Shown here in pieces: positions 45,517 through 56,404 of a stretch of DNA of 64,000 nt (positions within the stretch are counted from its first letter, which is position 1; every line of letters begins with the position of its first letter). Origin of the DNA: Chenopodium formosanum (taxonomy: Eukaryota > Streptophyta > Magnoliopsida > Caryophyllales > Amaranthaceae); NCBI GenBank assembly GCA_024500155.1, contig CM044867.1:16403632-16467631 (forward strand), written 5' to 3'. The position numbers and the translations under genes were made by a program. The notes under the pieces are model-generated. The model searched no databases, had not been told where the DNA came from, and saw only the letters and a program-made list of their open reading frames with translations.

Positions 45517-47765
45517 ATGGAAGAAAACATAGGTGATCGTGATGGACATGAACAATCTGGTGCCATGGATGTCTCCACTTCCCAAGGAAAGTCATCTACA
45601 AGAAAAGGACGAGGCCCATCGAAAGCAGTCCAAACAACTACACACATGTTCCTTGAATTTGATGAGTTTGACATGCCTACGGGAAAGTGGGAAGCTGCCT
45701 ATGGGAAGCAAATTGGTAATTGTGCTCAAAGAGTTAACATTAATGTGAAGGGATATCCGAATTATGATAAAGTTCAAAAGCAAAACTTGTGGGAGGAGAG
45801 TAAGGTAATTAAAATATAAATATGGTTAGTGATACTTATAATTAATTCTAAATATTAACAAACTCTAATTTTGTAGCGGAAGTTCCACATTGATGATCCC
45901 AAGGGTATTAAAGAGAAGAAGTTCCACGAAGCTGTTGGTGCTAGATTTAGGAAGCACAAGTCTTGGTTAATTTCGCGATTCATTACTAGGGAAACAGCAC
46001 CTCCGCCTGACTCACCAAGTACAAACATTAAGCCCTGGGAGCTTTATGAAGGATACATCACAGAAGAGCAATGGAAAGAGTTTGAGACATATTGCAATAC
46101 AGATGAATTTAAGGTGTCCAATTATGAAAGTAATTTCCACATACTTCATTTCAACTATGACACTACTTACACTAGCTTTTTCATTTGTAACAGGTTTTGA
46201 GTGAAAAAGGCAAGGAAAATGCAAAGAATAATAAGCATCGCCACCATCTAGGCTCCAAGAGTTATGAGAGGGCTCGAGTTGATTGGAGTAAGACCAACAG
46301 AATTCCAGCAGAATCATGTTCAACCTCTACCACAACAGATTCCACGACAAGCAGTATAATGAGTGAAAAGCTTAAAAACCGGTCTATGTGGTGGATTTTG
46401 GCCCGTCAAACTCGTCGTGCAGATGGATCGTGGGCTATAGACCCGAAGAATACCGAAACCCAGCAAATTGCCAGTGCTATTGTAAGTATTGTTCAGGTTT
46501 TGGCTGTAATTTTTGAGCTGATCAGTTCTGATCAGTGCTGATCTGTTCCGATCAGTTCATGTTTGGGCTGTAAATTTATAGCTGATCAGTTCTGATCAGT
46601 TCCGAACTGTTGTGATCTGTTCTGAACTGTTCTGTTCAGTTCAGGTTAGGGCTGCATTGTTTGAGCTGATCAGTTCTGATTTGTGTTGCTCAGTTCCTAA
46701 GTGTTCTGATCAGTTCGGATCAGTTCTGAACTGTTCTGAGCATTTCTGAACTGTTCTGATTAGTTTTGATCTGTTCTGATCAGTTCAGTTCTGATTTGTT
46801 TTGATCAGTTCCGAACTGTTCTGATCAGATCAGATCAGAACTGTTCAGAACAGTATAGAACTGAACTGATCAGAACAAATCAGAACAGTATAGAACTGAA
46901 CTGATCAGTACAGATCAGAACTGATCAGAACAGTATAGAACTGAACTGATCAGAACAGATCAGAACTGATCAGAACAGTATAGAACTGAACTGATCAGAA
47001 CAGATCGGAACTGATCAGAACAGTATAGAACTGAACTGATCAGAACAGATCGGAACTGATCAGAACAGTATAGAACTGATCATAACAGTTCAAAACTGAT
47101 TCGAACTGATCAGAACAGTTAGGTACTGATCAGAACAAATAAGAACTGAACTGCTTTGATCAGGGGATGTTTTTACTGAAAATATTGTCTCTGATCAGTA
47201 CCTAACTGTTCTGATCAGTTCATGTTTTTGAAGCAATTATTGAACTGATCAGTAATCAGTTCAGGTTTGGTCTGAAATTCTTGAGCTGAGCAGATCATGT
47301 TGTGGCAGAAATTTGAGAGCTGATCAGTTCAGTTGTTGGCTGGAATTTAAGTTCTGATCAGTTCGGATCAATTCAGATCGGTTCTGATATAGTTCAGGTT
47401 TTGGCTGAAAATTTTGAGAGAGGTAGATCTGATCAGTTTAGTGTTAAGGTTCTGCCAAATTATGAAATTTTCTTGGAATCTCATTATGTAATTCTCTTGC
47501 TGTATAATATATTTATTTACGTTTATTTTGTTAATAGTTGGAAAACTTGGAAAAGAATGCTGAAGGAAACGATTCAAGTGAAGATATTGGTATGGATGCC
47601 CTGAACAAGGCTTTAGGAAAAAAGGATCACCGCGGGCATGTAAAAGGACTAGGAAGGTGTGGGGTTGGAGTTAGTCACACACAAGTATTTGGGAAGGGAC
47701 ATAGAAAGGGTAAATCATCCATGGATCAGAACTTTTCAAAATTTTCACTTCCATGCTTCAACTAA
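45517..47765 (+). CDS. CACTA second gene (En/Spm-type plant transposase protein), four exons
   Basis: The predicted exons are 45517-45804, 45877-46113, 46194-46481 and 47538-47765, each bounded by GT-AG introns and each a multiple of three, giving 346 residues. It has a Ser/Thr-rich start, a conserved central region (FHEAVGARFRKHKSWLISRF, GSKSYERARVDWSKTN, WWILARQTRRADGSW) and a C-terminal module (DALNKALGKKDHRGHVKGLG) typical of the protein that accompanies tnp2. In En/Spm the comparable protein binds subterminal repeats. No stop interrupts the predicted exons. It may be spliced to the upstream transposase transcript. Confidence 0.8.
46482..47537. repeat. TGATCA-centred repeat array filling a CACTA intron
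   Basis: The 1056-bp third intron is almost wholly composed of tgatcag-containing units (variants of gttctgatcagttctgaac). The flanking word is gttctg up to about 46830, cagaac from about 46830 to 47165, and then gttctg again, so the array contains large inverted halves. The central part has a period of about 45 bp. Confidence 0.9.
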
Positions 47766-48028
47766 GCATAAATAGTGATCGTATCACAAATGAAGTTTCA
47801 TTGTCTGTCTCTAGCTTTTGAACCTTTGGTTTTCTTACATCGATATGTATTCGACCTCGAGTTCGCATCATAATTTCTCTAAATGGTGACTTTGTCAAAA
47901 TTTCAAATTAGAATGATAATTACATATATCAATGGATTCATAATCCAATGATATTGAAAGTCCATCCCTTTGGATCTTCCGCATGCAATGTTCATTTTCA
48001 TTTGAATTAATTGACATATTAGAGATAA

Positions 48029-48029
<1 letters not shown>

Positions 48030-48086
<57 letters not shown>

Positions 48087-48120
48087 TGTGTATATATATA
48101 TATATATGTATATATATATG

Positions 48121-48156
<36 letters not shown>

Positions 48157-48158
48157 TG
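48030..48158. repeat. TA-rich microsatellite
   Basis: About 130 bp of (TA)n with TATG/TGTA interruptions, following the CACTA genes. The ORF through it is meaningless. Confidence 0.95.
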
Positions 48159-48159
48159 G

Positions 48160-50679
48160 TTTAATTATTTCTATCATATAGAATTTTTAAACTTATTTAG
48201 CAATTCAAAACACATTATGACTCAATAAAGCATTGAATAACATTTACTCCACATTTTTGAATCTTCGATGCTTAGTCATTACTAACATTGAATGGTGTTT
48301 CGTTAATGGCAATAATGAATAACATTTATTTAATTCTAGCCAATAATTAGTGGTGAAATACTGGTTCTACTTGTAAAGTTGCAACTTTTACTTCAAGTTG
48401 CAACTTTTGCTTCCAAACTTGTAGATTCTACTTGTGAAGTAGCAACATTTGCTTCTAAACTTGTAGATTTATTTCTCCTTTAGCCATAACTTCTTCCTTT
48501 AGTTCAACCAGATTGTGCAATAAGTGATCTAAACAAGACATCATATGTCCAAGAAGTACCAATATGCTAAATAAATTTCTATAATATACTTCTTAGATTG
48601 GAACATTTCCATTCTTTTACCTTCCAACTATATGAGGTAGTTTCTAATCAATTGGAATTGGTCCATTTAATTGGAAACATTTGTTGTTCATAACAACTTT
48701 TAGCATGTAAATAGTTCTAGGTTTGAGAAGTAGCAACTTGTTTGCAATTCTTGGCCTATAACTTCTTAATGCAATCCTCATATATTCCTAAACCTTTCCC
48801 TTTGAGCCACTTAGAACATTTTTCTTAGGTTCAAATTGATGCTTTGCTTAACTACTTTAAGCATATTTCATGATTTTGCTAAGTCTATTCAATCATTTTT
48901 CATATTTAAGTTTAATCAAATATTAAACTTGATATGAAATGGATGAAAAATAGTGTCATTTGATGATGAACTTTTGATCATAGATATTTCCAATCACTTT
49001 CTTATATTCAATCATATTGAAGATAAGAGATTTTATTGGTCTTTTATATTTGTCTTTTAGAGGGTTTGCACCTCCCATCTCATTATATCCCTTGAAAACA
49101 CTTTTCAAAATGAAGATGTGTTGGTATTTTACTCAAACATTTTGAATAAAACCAACCTTAGACATGTGACATGAATTTCTAAAACTTGCCTTTTAGAACA
49201 ATCTTAGCAAAAATTGGAATATAGGTTTATGGATTATCTTTTAAACTTTTGAGAACTTTTCTCAACTTTATTTTCAATCGAGGAGATTATATATAATAAT
49301 AAAATTAGAACGACATGTTACTTATAAGTAAACGCAAAATTCAATTATGTTTATTAAAATTAAAAGTACAATAAGCGAATTAAATTGGTAACTTTAAAGC
49401 ATTTATTCAATGTTAATTGATCCCAATCGAATTAAATGATTCCAAGATCCTTTATTCGTGCAATAATTGACCGGACTTTGGCCCTGCCATCAACCATTAC
49501 ATTTTCAAGGTGAGTAAACTCTTTACTGATTACAACTCTTGTAACTCTTGGTTGAATAATTAACCATCACATGTTTAATTATTACCCTTAGCTTCAAGGT
49601 TCTAAACTTTATCTTTAGGTAACCTTGTTGAGTATAACCAATTAAAAGTGTAGAATTTGTCCTACCCCCGCTCTCCAATGAAAATTGTGATGCCCAGCTT
49701 TGGCATGACCCATCATAAATGTCAAAGGTTTCATCGGGTTTTTAATTGGAAAAGTTGCCTCAATATTACTGGGATCTAGGTTTATTATGTTGTGATTATA
49801 TAGTGAACTCTAACGTATCATCAAGAAACATAAATAAAATCTAACATGCATAAATACTGAATGCATAAATAAGATATAGCATGACCCCTAATCCTAAGAA
49901 AACTAATAAAGTAAATGCTCCCACTTGAATCTTCATGGATCTCATCCACCTTGCTCCTTTGGGCCTTCACTTAATGGGCTTCTTGGATTAACTGCAACCT
50001 GTAATTCTACTCTATTCTATCTACTACTTAAATAAAATAAAATTAAATAAAGTTACAAAAATACTTTATCGGTACGTAGACCGTACTAAGATTAAAAAAA
50101 TACATCACGATGCGCAGATCGTATTTAGCAATCTACTGGGCGATGCTAGTCATTATATAGCAATAAACAACATCATATATTATAAAATTGCCACATTATA
50201 AATCACTCATCATGCTTTCCTAAACTATAACATCGAATGATCATAACTAAGGAAACATGGCATCTAAATATCTCATATTTTATTTAGTGCAATTAGATAA
50301 TATCATATATTATTCATGATCATCAATAAAATATCATATATTCTAAATTGGTCATGAGATAGAATCAAATCTTATTTTAATCTTAAAAGATAAATCATAT
50401 TTATCCTCAAAGATTATCCTAACAAAGTTAGAAAATTCTATCCTAATTACAAAATTATATCCAAAATTAATTATGGGATAATCACATTATTTAAATCAAT
50501 TATTATCCTTTTGGAATATGCTCAGAATATCCTAACAAATCTTATCCAAAATTAACCACTTTAATTTAGGATAATTACCAATTTAACAACTTAAATATGG
50601 ATAATATCAAATATAACAACTTTTGAAAATTTTTGATTTTATCCTAAAATAAATGATTTTATCCAAATAAAACCATTTT
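48160..50679 (-). other. Element I (left part): AT-rich, unclassified, no genes
   Basis: About 2.5 kb of AT-rich DNA with no credible ORF. It is contiguous across the MULE with 56088-56404 and, across LTR F3, with the LTR-like end at 58759-59008, so it is probably the degraded body of a minus-strand LTR element. Short phrases such as agcccattaagtgaaggccc (minus strand) resemble plant LTR leader DNA, but I cannot assign a family. Its left limit against the CACTA element is unknown. Confidence 0.4.
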
Positions 50680-50688
50680 TATTTTTTA
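50680..50688. repeat. MULE target duplication, left
   Basis: tatttttta, identical to 56079-56087. Nine bases is the size expected for Mutator-type insertion. Confidence 0.9.
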
Positions 50689-50858
50689 GGAAAATTTTTC
50701 AGAAAAAACCTTTTAAAAGGCTCATTTTGCAAGAAAAAACCTTTTAAAGCATTCTTTGTTTAAAAAAACCTCGACGATGTTGAATGAAACCTGAGTCTTC
50801 TTTTCCGGCTTTGACCATGACTTTCAGGCGTTGACTCCCCTATTTTCCTACTTGCTGC
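50689..50858 (+). repeat. MULE left terminal inverted repeat
   Basis: About 170 bp that reads as the reverse complement of 55899-56078. It contains two copies of a gaaaaaaccttttaaa phrase near the outer end and the block gactttcaggcgttgactcc near the inner end. Confidence 0.93.
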
Positions 50859-51156
50859 CCTTTATTTTGTTATTTGCACTCCCCTTCTAATTGTTCCCCT
50901 AATTTTCCCTCCAACTAAGTTGCTCTGTATTCCCTCTCTCATCTCTCTCTCTCTCCTCTACTCCATGAATGCTCTGCAAAACTATCCCATCAAAATGGGT
51001 TTCTCCCTCTCTCTCTCTGCTCGCAATTAATACATGATCAATAAAATACGGTAAGTGTTAAGTAATCTATTGTATGTTCGAAAATAGCCCAAAAAAATTG
51101 GGGTTTTACTTTGTTCAAGACAAGCAAAGTTGCTCACTTTTTTTTTACTGTATTCA

Positions 51157-54100
51157 ATGGGTAAAGGTCGAAGGAAGACGACGCTTGGACGGAAATCAAA
51201 CTTTCCCAATTACGTAGTGAAGTACAAAGCCAGGTATGTTCTTCATTTGCGCAATTTGCGTGTCAATTGGTAGATAATATCACCAAAAATCAGCGTAAAA
51301 CAAACATAATTAACCTAATTGTTGTTGGTTGCTCATTGATTTTGATCTGTGATGGCTTAATTGATACATGCAAACTTGTTTTTGCTTAATTTGATTTGAA
51401 TTGTGACTTTGTTGCCCTAGATAATTGAATTTCTGGAATTTTGTTGTTGTTGGTGTGTTTGTCAGGTTTAATGGTAGAGTGAATGTGTTTGAACCTCGAT
51501 TTAAATTCATGGAACCTATTAACATTAGGATGTACTATGGTGGTCATTTTGTGACTAAGAAAAACACTACAACTTATGAGAGAAAACCAAATGTAGACCC
51601 AACAAAGTGGGGGATGGCATTACGTGTGAATGTGGAGGAGGTTTGCTATTTTGAGTTTGCATACTGGATTAAGTCTGATTTAGGCTTAGATGAGATTGGG
51701 GAAATTTGGTATAGAAAAAAGGGATGCTCTTTACACACTGGGAGGGCTAAAATAGAGGGAGATAAAGACATAGCAGAGTTTCTTGATGCACCTGAGAAGG
51801 ATGGCTTTTACCACTTGTATGTTGTGCATGCAGAGAAGGTGGATGATGTTAATAGGAGGTTAATATATGGGCCAGGTTTTGGTTTTTATACAGATAGTGA
51901 GAGCATTAGTGAGAAAGGCAGTGAGATGGCAAGCAATGGGGGTAGTGTGTCATTAAATAATGTAGAGGGGGGTCCACAAACACAAAAAGAGCATGACTCT
52001 CAAACTAAAAACCCTAGATCTGAGTTGCCTGGTAGTCAAAGTGCATTTCACCAAACAGTTTCTGAAAATGTTCTCCCTCTCAAAAAAACAAAGCTTCCAA
52101 TAATTTCTGCAACCAAAAAACCACCCACCCAAATTATTGACATAAGTACCCCTTCCAATATTGTCAATAGCTTCCCTGTTCTTCCAGATTTAGGGGTTCT
52201 TCCTACACTGTCTACATTGCCAGAAACAAACCCAGAAATAGGCATTGAACAATTGATGCTCAATGATTTTGAATTTACAAACCTGAGTGATACAGATCCA
52301 ACAAAGGAGTTAGCTGGGGGTGAGGAGTTAGCAGGGGGTGAGGACATAGTGGAAGATGATGCTGATTTAAGTGAGAATGATTATGAGGACAAAGATGATG
52401 ATGATTTGTTTGATGAGTTTGTGGATCATGACATACAAGAGAGGGTGACTAGGAGTTTAGGGGGTCTGTCAACTGCAGTTTTAGATGATGGTGGATATGA
52501 TGTTGAGGATGGTTTGCAGATTGGAGATGATGAGGACATTGTGGACTCGGATGGTGAAGTAGTTAGTGAGGTAGGTTCTGATGATGAGGGGCCAGTGTAT
52601 CCTGAGTTCAACCCAGAGGTTGATTTCAAGGGCAAAGTGGTGTTGACTAAAGGCTTGAAATTCCCAACTAACAAGTGCTTTAGGAGGGCTTTACAATATC
52701 ATGCAATTGACCATGGTTATGACTTTTATTTTCTACATAACAACAACCAAAGAGTGAGTGCATATTGTGCTCATAGATGTGGGTGTCCTTGGAAGAGAGC
52801 TAGAATTTTGGAATGCACATGCAAAGCAAAAAGAAAGTGTAAGTTTAAGATACATTGCAGAAAGTTATAAGGTGAGGCAACTTGGCAAATTAAGAGTTTA
52901 AGGCTTAAGCATATATGTGGGCACCAAGTTAAGAACTCAAAAATAACTTCACAGTACCTAGCTGAGAGGTACCTTGAAGACTGGAGGGATGACCCCACTT
53001 GGAAGTTAGGTGCATTCATTAAAAGGGCAAGAAGAGAGTGTAAAGTAGAAATAGGCTACTATTTAGCATGGTATGCTAGGCAGAGGGCTTTCAAGATGAT
53101 TTTTGGAGATGCAGATTTAGAATATGAAAAGGTTTGGGACTATGCAGCTGCCATATTGAAGTATAACCCAGGTAGTACAGCAATTGTGAAGGTAGATGGA
53201 GTGCAAAACCCCCAACCTGTATTCCATAGATTATATGTGTGCTTGCAAGCCTGCAAGCAGGGATTCATGGCAGGATGCAGACCCATCTTGGGAGTGGATG
53301 GTGCTCACTTGAAGGGGGCATATCCAGGCATCCTTTTGACAGCAGTGGGGAAAGATGGCAACAACAACATCTTCCCTGTAGCCTGGGCAGTTGTAGAGGT
53401 GGAAAATGGAGAGACTTGGACCTGGTTTTTGGAGCTACTAAGGAAGGACATTGCATCAGTTGCAGATTCTGTCACTTGGGTTCATAAAGCTGATGAACTC
53501 ACTTACATGAGTGACAGGCAAAAGGTAATTATATTGCTAAATGTTAAGTCCATTTTTCATATCAATATCAAATTTAGTTTGCTAATTGCTTGCTGGAATA
53601 TTTAGAAACAGGGACTATTGGATGCATTTGCTACAGTGATGCCTAATGCAGATACTAGGTACTGTTGTAGGCACATTTGGAGCAATTTCAAGAATAAATT
53701 CCCTGGGACTGTATACAAGGAGCATTTTTGGAAAGCTGCAAGATCAACTACAGAGGTACATGGCATAGTGTAGTATTCTTTGGTTACATATACATATTAT
53801 TCTAAGACCCTAACACTTGTTATGTTGCTGTTGTTATCCATAGCATCATTTCAAGCAGCATATGGAACAGATCAAGAAGCTCAGTGCAGATGCATACAAC
53901 TACTTAAATGCCATTCCACCTGCTCATTGGTCAAGGCAAAAGTTCAGCTCTCATTCCAAGTCAGGGATGCTCTTGAACAACTGTTGTGAGAGCTTCAACA
54001 ATGTTCTCAAAGAAGCTAGAACTAAGCCTATTCTGCAGCTGATGGAGTGGGTAAGAAGATATGTTATGGGAAGGTTTTTTGCAAAAAAGGAAGGGCTCAA

Positions 54101-54770
54101 GCATTTCACTGGTTTGATTATGCCAACTGTTTTGAAGTTTGTGCATAGAGGTTTGCAACAAGTGTCCAACATGAGGGTTACTCAAGCTGACTTGATGGAA
54201 TTTGAATGTGATGACTCAGAAGACACTTATGTTGTAAACCTAGAAACCAAATCTTGCAGCTGCAACAGATGGACACTTATGGGTATTCCCTGCTGGCATG
54301 CACTTGCCTGTATTCAATTGAGAAGGCTGGACATAGAGCAGTTCATTCACCCAGCTTATCATGTGGAGACATACACCAAGACATATGCTCCAACCTTTAA
54401 AGCAATGCCAGGTCATCAACAATGGGAAGTCACCCCTTATCCAAAACCATTACCTCCTCCTCACAGAAACCTACCTGGAAGGCCTTCATGTAAAAAGAGG
54501 AAGAAAGAAGCTGGAGAAGAGAAAAAAATGAAGAATGTGAAAAGGGCAAAAGTGCAAAATAAATGCTCTAACTGTGGTGGGTTGGGGCATTACAAGAATA
54601 AGTGCCCAACCCCACCTATTGAAAAGCCAAAGAGGCCTCCAGGAAGACCAAAGAAAGGTGCAGCAACAGGGCAACCAGTAACAGGGCAAGCAGCAGAAGC
54701 TACCTCATCTCAGCCTTCACAGCAGACCATCTCACTGTCTGCACCACATGGAACCCAGAATGCTACCTGA
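51157..54770 (+). pseudogene. MuDR-type transposase, four exons, one premature stop
   Basis: The predicted exons are 51157-51233, 51466-53524, 53606-53755 and 53844-54770, with GT-AG introns in matching phase, 1071 codons in all. Order: a basic start (MGKGRRKTTLGRK), a PB1-like plant domain (about residues 28-130), an acidic linker, the MuDR DNA-binding region (FPTNKCFRRALQYHAID), a TAA stop at 52868-52870, the MULE catalytic domain (GVDGAHLKGAYPG, SDRQK, TTE at the exon 3/4 junction), a SWIM zinc finger (CSCNRWTLMGIPCWHALAC) and a CCHC knuckle (CSNCGGLGHYKNKC). The stop is in frame and is the only break seen, so the protein would be cut before the catalytic domain. Confidence 0.88.
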
Positions 54771-55267
54771 ATATTGCTATGAAGCTTAACATGTTTATTG
54801 TTTTGTTAAAAAAATTGTGTACTTGGTCATAATAGTGTTTATGTGAACAATGTTGCAACTTTTGCCTTTACCAAGCTTAACAACATTGGTACTTGGAACA
54901 AATTTTTTGTGAACAAACTCATGATGTGGAGATCTGTTTATGATCACATCATTTTGTTTAATGTTATGAATGATTTCAAAATTATTGTAGCTATAAATAA
55001 GCTTTTTTTGCTTGCTTTGTTTTGGGTTAGTTATACCACTAATCAAATAGTATAAAGGACTAATTAAGGAACATGAACCAAAAATTGTTTGATACCAAAA
55101 ACTTGTTTTTTTTATTCCATAATAAGGGGTACAAAATACACAACATGCTTAGCTTTTCAATTAACTTAAACCCCCCACCAAAATAGCCAAGTCTACTTAG
55201 ATAAAAACAACAACTTACCTACCTTAGCCCCTACATACTTACCAAACCACCAGCCCTAGCATTCTAA
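54771..55267. other. MULE intergenic region between convergent genes
   Basis: About 500 bp of AT-rich DNA between the transposase stop and the GRF gene stop, probably holding both 3' ends. No gene seen. Confidence 0.6.
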
Positions 55268-55648
55268 CTACATAAACATTTTCATCACCACACTAACAAA
55301 CACAGAGACAACAACACAAATGACAGGTAGCTTAAACCCCCCTTGCTGCAACTCTGGTGCAGAGCTTCTTTGCATCCCCCTTTGAAGATTGTTATGATCT
55401 TCAAGGCAAGCATTTCTAGCCTTCACAATAGTCAACTCGGTTGCCCTCCTATGCCTCTCAGCAAGCAGCACATTAATCACATCACGCTGCCACTCTGTTT
55501 GCTCCTCATCCAGCCATTTGAAAGTGTTGCAACCTCTTTCTCCGGTGTCGTGGTTGTACTTTTTGCAAGCCTCGAACCTTCTTCCCGGATTTTCATGTGT
55601 CCAAGAGGTCCTCTTCACACAGGGAAAGCCACAACCGCAATTCACCAT
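55268..55648 (-). CDS. GRF-type zinc-finger protein with C-terminal membrane segment (MULE second gene), 126 aa
   Basis: From the Met at 55648 the protein starts with a GRF zinc finger: CGCG, TSWTHENPGRRF, CKKY and CNTFKW, with the spaced cysteines of the family. A charged helical middle (RDVINVLLAERHRRATEL) and a hydrophobic C-terminal segment (LPVICVVVSVFVSVV) follow. GRF fingers bind single-stranded nucleic acid in other proteins, and small GRF proteins with a C-terminal membrane segment are common in plants. It lies inside the MULE terminal repeats, convergent to the transposase, so it is either an element gene or captured host sequence. The ORF extends seven codons upstream to 55669, but the second Met suits the domain better. 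Confidence 0.8.
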   Translation of the reverse strand: MVNCGCGFPCVKRTSWTHENPGRRFEACKKYNHDTGERGCNTFKWLDEEQTEWQRDVINVLLAERHRRATELTIVKARNACLEDHNNLQRGMQRSSAPELQQGGFKLPVICVVVSVFVSVVMKMFM

Positions 55649-55898
55649 TTTACCTACAAAATTATACAAAAGAAAACAGAGGTATTAGAGATAAGAGAAG
55701 AACCCAATTGGAGATTTGAACACCATAGTTTTGAAAGAAATTGCTGAAGAACCCTATTTTACCTTTTGATTGATCTGATTTTGGGGGAAAATTTGCCCTA
55801 ATTCGAAATGAAGTGATTTGGGGAGGGCTATCCTAGAATATATATAGGAGGAAAATAAGGGAGACAAAAAAAAAGGAGGGAAAAATTAGATGATGTAG

Positions 55899-56078
55899 GC
55901 TGCAAGTAGGAAAATAGGGGAGTCAACGCCTGAAAGTCATGGTCAAAGCCGGAAAAGAAGACTCAGGTTTCATTCAACAAAAAAAGTGATCGTCGAGGTT
56001 TTTTTAAACAAAGAATGCTTTAAAAGGTTTTTTCTTGCAAAATGAGCCTTTTAAAAGGTTTTTTCTGACAAATTTTCC
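55899..56078 (-). repeat. MULE right terminal inverted repeat
   Basis: About 180 bp inverted relative to 50689-50858, with one extra segment of about 10 bases (aaaaaaagtgat region, near 55980). The right target duplication tatttttta follows at 56079-56087. Confidence 0.93.
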
Positions 56079-56087
56079 TATTTTTTA

Positions 56088-56404
56088 AAATAAAAGATCA
56101 TATTTTCAAAATATTTTAACTTATCCAAAATAAAACTGATTTTATCCCAAAATAATTCATAATTATCTTGAAATAAATTTCAAAAACTAAATTTTTTTTA
56201 AAAAAAAAACTGTGCACCAGCCACCGTGGTGTGGCCAGCCTAAGCCGGCCACGGTGGCCGTACACCTTGCGGTGTACGCTGCCGAAGCAGCGGTGCAGTA
56301 GCAGCGGCAGCAATGCCGCGCAGCCCTAGCACGGTGATGCTGTCGGGGCCCTTGCTGATCTGACGTCCTGCCCCACCCCACCCCTCCCTCCGGACCACCT
56401 ACAG
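56088..56404 (-). other. Element I (middle part), with a GC-rich block
   Basis: AT-rich DNA continuing from 50679 across the MULE, then a GC-rich block (56210-56400) with inverted words such as ccaccgtggtgtggcc / ggccacggtgg. No gene. It ends where truncated LTR F3 begins. Confidence 0.4.

Larger units (their letters stand above)
40848..47800 (+). mobile_element. CACTA (En/Spm-type) DNA transposon, right end not identified
   Basis: Two genes typical of plant CACTA elements lie in order: a tnp2-type transposase and a second En/Spm-type protein gene. The left boundary is placed at 40848 because the E/B-family sequence stops exactly where CACTCTCAC begins. The expected right terminus (reverse complement ending AGTG followed by a cct duplication) was not found near 47800-48350, so the right end may be lost or diverged. 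The copy carries a nonsense codon in the transposase. Confidence 0.8.
50689..56078 (+). mobile_element. Mutator-like element (MULE), 5390 bp, complete
   Basis: Long terminal inverted repeats (50689-50858 and 55899-56078) start GGAAAATTT and are nearly identical except for one indel of about 10 bp. They are flanked by a perfect 9-bp duplication (tatttttta). The element holds a spliced MuDR-type transposase gene on the plus strand and a convergent GRF zinc-finger gene on the minus strand. It is inserted in element I. Confidence 0.95.

Noticed and set aside
47983..48228. Ile/Tyr repeat ORF
   Set aside because: A reading through a TA microsatellite.
48380..49300. Possible Ty1/copia gag traces on the minus strand
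   Set aside because: Scattered weak resemblances only. No motif or frame could be confirmed.
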